NCBI RefSeq assembly: GCF_014207985.1 | Contig: NZ_JACHMI010000001.1 | Span: forward strand, 1,595,001-1,659,000 | Source of the DNA: Nonomuraea rubra | GTDB taxonomy: Bacteria > Actinomycetota > Actinomycetes > Streptosporangiales > Streptosporangiaceae | Length of the DNA stretch: 64,000 nt | Reading direction: 5' to 3' | Part shown: in pieces, positions 58,746 to 64,000 of the stretch | How positions within the stretch are numbered: position 1 is the first letter of the stretch | Layout of the letters: each line of letters begins with the position of its first letter | The notes under the pieces: model-generated | What the model was told of the DNA's origin: nothing | Seen by the model: the letters and a program-made list of their open reading frames with translations, nothing else | Database searches by the model: none | Made by a program: the position numbers and the translations under genes

Positions 58746-60083
58746 ATGCACACTCCGTCGAAGCCCGTCCGGATCCTCGCGGCGGCCGCGGCGGCGATCG
58801 CCATGACGGCCTGCGTCAGCGGGCCGGTCCCGGCCCTGGCCACGGAGGCCGCCGTCAGCGCCGCTCCCGAGGTCCCCGCCACCCCGGCGGGCCGGCAGCT
58901 CGGCTGGCTGCTCGACGCGGCCACCCGCGCGCCGATCCCGGAGAGCGAGCTGGGCCGGCACTTCACCGCCGACTTCCTCAAGACCGTGCCGCCCGCGCAG
59001 ATCAACCAGACCCTGGCCGGGCTCAAGGGCATGAAGCTGGAGCGCGTGCTGTCGTCCCGGAACGCCTCCCTGGTCGCCCAGGCCGCGGTGGGCGCCGAGT
59101 CGTTCAACGTCTCGATCAGCGTGGACGCCGCCGGCCTGATCGCCCGCCTGCTGTTCAGCGCGCCGGACCCGCGGACCTGGGCCGAGGTGGACACGCGGCT
59201 GCGTCAGCTCTCCCCGCGGCCCGCCTTCCTGGCGGCCGAGCTGACCGCCGACGGCACGTGCCGCCCCGCGCACGCCGTCGCCGCCGGCGAGCGGCGGCCT
59301 CTCGGATCCATGATCAAGCTGTACGTGCTGGGGGCGGTGGCCGAGCGCGTCAGGAGCGGCGCCCTGCGCTGGGACACCGAGCTCACGATCACGCCGGAGC
59401 TGAAGAGCATGCCGTCGGGGCAGCTCCAGGACCGTCCCGACGGCAGCAAGGTGACGGTCCTGGAGGCCGCCAGGCTGATGATCTCCATCAGCGACAACAC
59501 GGCCACCGACCTGCTGATCCACAAGGTGGGGCGCAAGGCGGTCGAGCGCACGATGCGCGCCTGGGGCGTCCGCGACGAGCGCAACGTGCCGCTCATGACG
59601 ACGCGCGACCTGTTCGTGCTCAAGGGCGCCGGGTATCCGCGCCACGCCAAGCGGTACCTGTCGCTGAACGACGCCAGGCAGCGGGCCTACCTGGAGAAGG
59701 TCGTGGCGAAGGTGCCGCTGTCGGAGATCCAGGCGTGGCCGCAGCCGCGCGAGCTGGACACGCTGGAGTGGTTCGCCTCGCCGAACGAGCTCTGCCGGGC
59801 GTACGCGGGCCTGGTGAAGCTGGGCGACCGGCGGATCGGCGAGGTCCTGTCGATCAATGACGCCGGGATCGGGCTGGACCCGGCGCAGTGGCCGACGCGC
59901 TGGTACAAGGGCGGGTCGGAGCCGGGGCTGTCGGCCGTGAGCTTCCTCGCGCGTACCGCGCAGGGGAAGGCGTACTTCGTCACCACGACGGCGTCCGACC
60001 CCGGCGCGCCGCTCAAGCCGTCGGCGACCGACGAGCAGCTCGGGGTGGCGCGTGCCGCCTTCGGGCTGGCCGCGGGATCCTGA
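58746..60083 (+). CDS. LpqF/Cpe-type lipoprotein with beta-lactamase fold
   Basis: 445 residues. Lipoprotein signal with MTAC (Cys23). An N-terminal ORF12-like domain (GRHFTADFLKTVPPAQINQTLAGLKGMKLERVLSSRNASLVAQAAVGAESFNVSISVDAAG) precedes a class A beta-lactamase/PBP fold: Ser188-Lys191 (GSMIKLY), SDN Ser249 (ISDNTATD) and KGG Lys388 (YKGGSEPG). The class A Glu166-equivalent is not clear, so it is probably a mild esterase or wall-related protein, as mycobacterial LpqF, not a resistance enzyme. GGAG lies 12 bases upstream. Confidence 0.85.
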   Translation: MHTPSKPVRILAAAAAAIAMTACVSGPVPALATEAAVSAAPEVPATPAGRQLGWLLDAATRAPIPESELGRHFTADFLKTVPPAQINQTLAGLKGMKLERVLSSRNASLVAQAAVGAESFNVSISVDAAGLIARLLFSAPDPRTWAEVDTRLRQLSPRPAFLAAELTADGTCRPAHAVAAGERRPLGSMIKLYVLGAVAERVRSGALRWDTELTITPELKSMPSGQLQDRPDGSKVTVLEAARLMISISDNTATDLLIHKVGRKAVERTMRAWGVRDERNVPLMTTRDLFVLKGAGYPRHAKRYLSLNDARQRAYLEKVVAKVPLSEIQAWPQPRELDTLEWFASPNELCRAYAGLVKLGDRRIGEVLSINDAGIGLDPAQWPTRWYKGGSEPGLSAVSFLARTAQGKAYFVTTTASDPGAPLKPSATDEQLGVARAAFGLAAGS

Positions 60084-60144
60084 AGCACGCTCCGGCGGGG
60101 CGACACCGGCACCGTGGCCGTACGGATCACCGACATTTGACCCG

Positions 60145-60188
60145 ATGCTGGTCTCTTTCCGGGTAAGAGCCGGAAAGCAGACCAGCAT
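60145..60188 (+). promoter_or_regulatory. Long hairpin that pairs the start codon region
   Basis: ATGCTGGTCTCTTTCCGG (60145-60162) pairs with CCGGAAAG-C-AGACCAGCAT (60170-60188), an 18-bp stem with one bulged base and a 7-base loop. The 3' arm ends on the first two bases of the ATG at 60187. No ribosome-binding site is seen between stem and ATG. Folded, the RNA would hide the start codon. Confidence 0.65.
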
Positions 60189-60729
60189 GGGGGAACTCTC
60201 GCAATCATGGTGGCTGCTGCTGGTCAGAGGGCTGGCGGCAGTCGTCTTCGGCGTCCTGGCCCTCATCTGGCCGGGCATCACGCTGCTCGTCCTGGTGATC
60301 TTCTTCGGCGCGTACGCCCTCGTCAGCGGCCTCTTCGAGCTGTTCGCCGGTTTCCGGCACGGCACGCGATCGCGGGCCTGGCTCATCATCTCCGGCCTCA
60401 TCGGCATCCTCGCCGGCATCGTGGCCCTCGTCTGGCCGGGCATCACCTCTCTGGCGCTGCTCTACGTCGTGGCCTTCTGGGCGATCTTCACCGGCGTCTC
60501 CGAGATCGTGGCCGGCATCCACCTGCGCAAGCTCATCGACAACGAGTGGATGTTCATCGTCGGCGGCGCGCTGTCGGTGATCTTCGGTGTGCTGCTGCTC
60601 ATCTGGCCGGGCGCGGGCATGCTCAGCCTCGTCTGGCTCATCGGCGCCTTCGTGATCCTCTACGGCCTCGCCATGATTGCCTTGTCCCTGCGCGTGAAGA
60701 ACTTCACGCCAAGGGCAGGTGTGCCGTAA
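60187..60729 (+). CDS. HdeD/DUF308-family membrane protein
   Basis: 180 residues, six membrane segments in three pairs, each carrying the IWPGIT motif (LALIWPGITLLVLV, ALVWPGITSLALLY, LLLIWPGAGMLSLVW), as in HdeD acid-stress proteins. The start ATG at 60187 is covered by the hairpin's 3' arm; a second in-frame ATG at 60145 lies at the hairpin's 5' arm and would add MLVSFRVRAGKQTS. HdeD proteins help against acid and envelope stress. It precedes the lysine aminotransferase by 64 bases. Confidence 0.85.
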   Translation: MGELSQSWWLLLVRGLAAVVFGVLALIWPGITLLVLVIFFGAYALVSGLFELFAGFRHGTRSRAWLIISGLIGILAGIVALVWPGITSLALLYVVAFWAIFTGVSEIVAGIHLRKLIDNEWMFIVGGALSVIFGVLLLIWPGAGMLSLVWLIGAFVILYGLAMIALSLRVKNFTPRAGVP

Positions 60730-60749
60730 ATTTTATGTATATGGCCGTG

Positions 60750-60763
60750 TTCCTCAAGAGGAA
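60750..60763. promoter_or_regulatory. Palindrome upstream of the aminotransferase gene
   Basis: TTCCTC-AA-GAGGAA, 6-bp arms, 31 bases before the ATG at 60794, next to an AT-rich stretch. Lysine 6-aminotransferase genes are often under Lrp-type control; no such gene is in the window. Confidence 0.45.
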
Positions 60764-60793
60764 TGCCAGGCTCACATCCATTGTGGAGGTGCC

Positions 60794-62062
60794 ATGGACG
60801 TACACACCCGCCTTGCCCGCCACCTGCTCGTCGACGGATACCGCCTCGTGCTCGACCTTGAGCTCAGCCGCGGCTCCTGGCTGGTCGACGCCCGCGACGG
60901 GCGCCGCTACCTGGACTTCTACACGTTCTTCGCCTCGGCCCCGCTCGGCGTGAACCCGCCCTTCGACCCCGACCACGTCCGGCTGCTGGGCCAGGTGGCC
61001 CGCAACAAACCGGCCAACCCCGACATCTACACCGAGCACCTGGCGGACTTCGTCGACACCTTCGTCCGCGTGCTCGGCGACCCCGACCTGCCGCACCTGT
61101 TCTTCGTCGAGGGCGGCGCGCTGGCCGTCGAGAACGCCCTCAAGACCGCCTTCGACTGGAAGAGCCGCCACAACGAGGCCGCGGGCAGGTCGCGCGACCT
61201 GGGCACCAAGGTCATGCACCTGACCAAGGCCTTCCACGGCCGCAGCGGCTACACCCTGAGCCTGACCAACACCGAGCCCGGCAAGACCGACCGCTTCCCC
61301 AAGTTCGACTGGCCGCGGATCGACGTGCCCGCCATCCACTTCGGCGACGTCGAGGCCGCCGAGGAGCGGGCGCTGGCGCAGGCGCGGGAGGCGTTCGAAC
61401 GGCACCCGTACGACATCGCCTGCTTCATCGCCGAGCCCATCCAGGGCGAGGGCGGCGACAACCACATGCGCCCCCAGTTCTTGCAGGCCATGCAGCGCCT
61501 GTGCCACCAGCACGACGCGCTGTTCATCCTCGACGAGGTGCAGACCGGCGGCGGCACGACCGGCACCGCGTGGGCGTACCAGCAGCTCGGGCTGGAGCCC
61601 GACGTCGTGGCGTTCGCGAAGAAGGTGCAGGTCGGCGGGATCATGGCGGGGCGCAGGGTGGACCAGGTGCCCGACAACGTGTTCCAGCAGAGCGGCCGGA
61701 TCAACTCCACGTGGGGCGGCGGCCTGGTGGACATGGTGCGCAGCCGGGGCATCCTGGAGATCATCGAGCGTGACGGGCTGATCGCCCGCGCCGCCACCGC
61801 GGGCGACGCGCTGCTCGAAGGCCTGTCCAAGCTGGAGGCCGAGCACCCCCAGTCGCTGTCGAACGTGCGGGGCCGCGGCATGATGTGCGCCTTCGACCTG
61901 CCCGACCAGGCCGCCCGCGACGCCCTGGTGACCCGGCTCCGGGAGGAGCACGGCGTGCTGGTGCTGCCCTGCGGCCCCAGATCCGTACGGCTGCGGCCCG
62001 CGCTCAACATCCCCGAGGCCGACCTCGACCACGGCCTGGCCGCGCTGTCGGCGGCTCTGTAG
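60794..62062 (+). CDS. lat: L-lysine 6-aminotransferase
   Basis: 422 residues. MDVHTRLARHLLVDGYRLVLDLELSRGSWLVDARDGRRYLDFYTFFASAPLGVNPP and KPANPDIYTEHLADFVDTFVRVLGDPDLPHLFFVEGGALAVENALKTAFDWK are characteristic of Lat. ILDEVQTGGGTTGTAWAY holds the PLP Asp and FAKKVQVGG holds the Schiff-base lysine (276/277). It converts lysine and 2-oxoglutarate to piperideine-6-carboxylate and glutamate, an entry to alpha-aminoadipate. GGAGG precedes the ATG. The gene's tail is repeated three times with its stop codon (62050-62085). Confidence 0.88.
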   Translation: MDVHTRLARHLLVDGYRLVLDLELSRGSWLVDARDGRRYLDFYTFFASAPLGVNPPFDPDHVRLLGQVARNKPANPDIYTEHLADFVDTFVRVLGDPDLPHLFFVEGGALAVENALKTAFDWKSRHNEAAGRSRDLGTKVMHLTKAFHGRSGYTLSLTNTEPGKTDRFPKFDWPRIDVPAIHFGDVEAAEERALAQAREAFERHPYDIACFIAEPIQGEGGDNHMRPQFLQAMQRLCHQHDALFILDEVQTGGGTTGTAWAYQQLGLEPDVVAFAKKVQVGGIMAGRRVDQVPDNVFQQSGRINSTWGGGLVDMVRSRGILEIIERDGLIARAATAGDALLEGLSKLEAEHPQSLSNVRGRGMMCAFDLPDQAARDALVTRLREEHGVLVLPCGPRSVRLRPALNIPEADLDHGLAALSAAL

Positions 62063-62085
62063 GCGGCTCTGTAGGCGGCTCTGTA
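62050..62085 (+). repeat. Three tandem 12-bp repeats across the lat stop codon
   Basis: GGCGGCTCTGTA at 62050-62061, 62062-62073 and 62074-62085. As the unit is 12 bases, each copy holds an in-frame TAG, giving three successive stops. The repeat ends at the convergent NADH dehydrogenase gene's stop (62090). Confidence 0.85.
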
Positions 62086-62089
62086 GGCG

Positions 62090-63310
62090 CTACTGGGTGA
62101 CGCTGGCCCTGCTGCGGTGCGGGCCGGCGTACCGCCAGAAGAAGTTCAGCAGCACGCTGACCCGGTTGCGCCCGCCCAGCAGGTATGCCACGTGGATGAA
62201 GATCCACACCAGCCAGGCGGGCAGCCCGCGCATCGTCAGCCCGTTCTCCAGCTGCAGCACCGCCTCGGCCTTCCCGACCGTCGCCATGATCCCCGGATCC
62301 CGGTACGAGAACGGCCGCGGCTGCCCGCCCTTGGCCATCGCGGCGATCTGCCTGCCCACGTGCTTGCCCATCTGGATCGCCGGCTGCGCGAGCTGCGGCA
62401 GCGCGTGGGGCGCGCCGGCCAGGTCGCCCACCACGAAGATCTCCGGGTGTCCCGGCACGTTCAGCGCGTCCGTCACCTTGATCCGGCCGCCCTTGCCCTG
62501 CTCCAGGCCCCACGAGCCCACCTCGGGCGGCGCGGTGACGCCCAGCGCCCACACGGTCACGTCGCTGTCCAGCCGCGTGCCGTCCTCCAGCAGTACCGCG
62601 TCCGGCTCCACGGCGGCCACGGTGGCGCCCAGCCGCAGGTCCACGCCCCGCTTGCGCAGCGCGTGCGCCGCCGCGTCCCGCAGCCGTGGCTTGTACGGCG
62701 CCAGCACGTAGTCGAAGCGCTCGACCAGCGTCACGCTCGTCTGGTCCGGCCGCACCTCGGGATGCGTCAGCGGCAGCGTGTTGCGCCGCAGCTCGGCCAG
62801 CGTGCCCGCCGTCTCGACCCCGGTCGCCCCGGCCCCGACCACCACGACGTGCGTGCTCTCACGCCGCCCGGCCGCGGTGTCCTCCAGGTAGTGCTGCAGC
62901 CGCCGGCGCAGGCCCGCCGCGTCGCCCAGCGAGTAGATCGGCAGCGCGTTCTCCGGCGCGCCCGGCACGTTCAGCCAGTTGGTGGTGACGCCCGTGGCGA
63001 GCACGAGATAGTCGTAGTCGAGCGCGCCACCGTCGTCGAACTCCACCCGCCGCTTGTCCGGCAGGATCCCGCTCAACGCCGCCCGGCGGGCCCGCACGTT
63101 CGGCCACTTCGCGGCGAACGTCCTGATCGGGTAGGACACGTCCGCCGTGCCCATCCCGGCCGTCGCCACCTGGTAGAGGAGGGGCTGGAAGGTCGCGTAC
63201 GGGTTGCGGTCGACCAGCGTCACCAGCGCCCCGCTCCTGGCCAGCTCCTTCGTCGCGGCCAGCCCGGCGAAACCCGCGCCCACCACGACGACCCGCGCTC
63301 TCTGCACCAT
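62090..63310 (-). CDS. ndh: Type II NADH dehydrogenase (FAD-dependent pyridine nucleotide-disulphide family)
   Basis: 406 residues. FAD motif VVVVGAGFAGLAATKELARSG (about 7-27), and YDYLVLATGVTTNWLNVPGAPENALPIYSLGDA. NADH motif VVVVGAGATGVETAGTLAELRR (about 155-176), and PEIFVVGDLAGAPHALPQLAQPAIQMGKHVGRQI for the second FAD strand. The C-terminal amphipathic membrane part follows (LVWIFIHVAYLLGGRNRVSVLLNFFWRY). It passes electrons from NADH to quinone without pumping protons. GGAAGGAGA lies seven bases before the ATG. Confidence 0.9.
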   Translation of the reverse strand: MVQRARVVVVGAGFAGLAATKELARSGALVTLVDRNPYATFQPLLYQVATAGMGTADVSYPIRTFAAKWPNVRARRAALSGILPDKRRVEFDDGGALDYDYLVLATGVTTNWLNVPGAPENALPIYSLGDAAGLRRRLQHYLEDTAAGRRESTHVVVVGAGATGVETAGTLAELRRNTLPLTHPEVRPDQTSVTLVERFDYVLAPYKPRLRDAAAHALRKRGVDLRLGATVAAVEPDAVLLEDGTRLDSDVTVWALGVTAPPEVGSWGLEQGKGGRIKVTDALNVPGHPEIFVVGDLAGAPHALPQLAQPAIQMGKHVGRQIAAMAKGGQPRPFSYRDPGIMATVGKAEAVLQLENGLTMRGLPAWLVWIFIHVAYLLGGRNRVSVLLNFFWRYAGPHRSRASVTQ

Positions 63311-63461
63311 GATCTCTCCTTCCCCCTCAACGGGCTCATGGATGTCAATGGCACCGCCAGCTTCTCTTAAACACGCCCGGGCCGGAAGCGCCCAGAACGT
63401 CCGGTCCCGTACGCGGCGGCGAAACGCGGTTACCGTGACCCGGAAAGGGGGAGATCGCCGC

Positions 63462-64000
63462 ATGTCTCAGCAAGTGACCACCATCGAACGCCTCGGCCGC
63501 CGCATCGCCCAGCGGCGCGACGAACTGGGCCTCACACGCGAGGACCTCGCGGCACGCACCGGCATCGACGCCGGTTACGTCGCCTACCTCGAGGACGGGC
63601 CCTCGATCCGCGAGGCCATCACCCGGCTCGCCGCCGCCCTGGACACCACCGTGGAAGGCCTGCTCGGCGAGGTCACCGAAACCCCGTCCGGCGCCGGCCC
63701 CGCCTCGCCGCACCCCACGCTCGTCACCCTGTCCGAGTCCGACTGCCTGCGCCTGCTGGAGCCCGGAGGAGTGGGCCGCATCGCCTTCGAGGGCCGCTTC
63801 GGGCCCACGGTGCTGCCGGTCAACTTCCGGCTCAGCGACGGCGCGATCGTCTTCCGCACCGAACCGGGCGGCACCACCGACCAGGACCTGCGTACGGGGA
63901 TGCGGGACGTGGAGTACAAGGTCGCCTTCGAGGTGGACCGCATCGAGGAACTGACCCGGGGCGGGTGGAGCGTGCTGGCGCAGGGCTCCCTGCACCATGT
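63462..64000 (+). CDS. XRE-family HTH protein fused to FMN-binding split barrel (right edge)
   Basis: 179 residues visible. HTH at about 8-55 (ERLGRRIAQRRDELGLTREDLAARTGIDAGYVAYLEDGPSIREAITRLAAALDTTVEGLLG). After a Ser/Pro-rich linker comes a pyridoxamine-phosphate-oxidase-like barrel (LVTLSESDCLRLLEPGGVGRIAFEGRFGPTVLPVNFRLSDGAIVFRTEPGG…VEYKVAFEVDRIEELTRGGWSVLAQGSLHHV) that runs off the window. This fusion is common in actinobacteria and probably lets a flavin or F420-type cofactor control DNA binding. GGGGGAGA lies nine bases before the ATG. Confidence 0.85.
   Translation, partial: MSQQVTTIERLGRRIAQRRDELGLTREDLAARTGIDAGYVAYLEDGPSIREAITRLAAALDTTVEGLLGEVTETPSGAGPASPHPTLVTLSESDCLRLLEPGGVGRIAFEGRFGPTVLPVNFRLSDGAIVFRTEPGGTTDQDLRTGMRDVEYKVAFEVDRIEELTRGGWSVLAQGSLHH

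Noticed and set aside
60794..62062. Part of a beta-lactam antibiotic biosynthetic cluster
   Set aside because: Lysine 6-aminotransferase is used in cephamycin pathways, but no ACV synthetase, isopenicillin N synthase or related gene is nearby. The LpqF-type protein at 58746 is a common housekeeping lipoprotein.

Overview
The window is high-GC actinobacterial chromosome. GTG starts, four-base stop/start overlaps, leaderless -10 boxes placed 6-7 bases before starts, paired receptor Ser/Thr kinases, an ECF sigma factor, a ydaO-type (c-di-AMP) riboswitch, Roadblock/LC7 proteins and an NgcEFG-type amino-sugar transporter all fit a filamentous actinomycete. The gene set looks most like Streptosporangiaceae (Nonomuraea and relatives), but that is an inference from protein style, not a search result. 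No prophage, CRISPR array or intact insertion sequence is seen.

Layout. 1-900: a TetR gene cut by the window edge, divergent from a RibD-C/DHFR-like reductase, with a doubled palindromic operator between them. 900-2615: a decayed stretch holding pieces of another DHFR-like gene, a DUF1579 gene and a frameshifted NmrA reductase. The NmrA piece is the broken tail of a translationally coupled operon of two NTF2-like proteins and an alpha/beta hydrolase (2612-4385). 4799-4844 is the 3' half of a tRNA-Lys(CTT), exactly the segment that tyrosine integrases duplicate, followed by a strong hairpin. 4890-8156: a secreted beta-helix protein and a membrane-anchored surface protein. 8265-10650: RidA, an unknown protein, an NmrA-type reductase and a VOC protein. 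10721-13974: two tandem receptor kinases with related extracellular domains. 14109-17299: a methyltransferase, a broken SEC-C gene, an MFS transporter with no clear start, and a lipoprotein. 17425-23370: YciI protein, then a two-component system divergent from a lipoprotein/adaptor/MacB-type ABC export operon. 23507-26483: a small lipoprotein, a STAS protein without the usual serine, and an MreB-like/DUF421/VOC operon. 27494-28611: c-di-AMP riboswitch in front of an unknown secreted protein. 29565-31566: three Roadblock/LC7 proteins and a DUF4388-like protein. 31704-35510: HxlR/NAD(P)-binding pair, and a DUF4032/DUF885 pair sharing overlapping divergent promoters. 35505-38919: class II aldolase, TetR, PfkB kinase and class III aminotransferase. 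38933-43602: an unusual HTH regulator, a serine hydrolase, an ECF sigma factor with a membrane partner, and a metallo-beta-lactamase-fold hydrolase. 43717-46952: ngcEFG amino-sugar ABC importer behind a CsnR-like operator. 46963-53016: pterin dehydratase, SodC, pirin, spermidine synthase-like protein, a class B penicillin-binding protein, hemolysin III and a DUF4097 lipoprotein. 53112-56173: an SPFH / ribbon-helix-helix / GPP34 / DUF418 cluster behind a 16-bp palindrome. 56175-64000: NarL-type two-component system, LpqF-type beta-lactamase-fold lipoprotein, HdeD-like membrane protein, lysine 6-aminotransferase, type II NADH dehydrogenase, and an XRE/FMN-barrel protein cut by the right edge.

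Two patterns run through the window. Several gene 3' ends are duplicated as short tandem repeats that include the stop codon (about 898, 15065, 23355 and 62050). Many promoters carry perfect palindromes a few bases before the start codon, often with no regulator gene nearby. The best candidates for undescribed biology are the SPFH-RHH-GPP34 module, the GTPase-less LC7 cluster, the MreB-like/DUF421 operon, the c-di-AMP-controlled secreted protein and the start-codon hairpin at 60145-60188.
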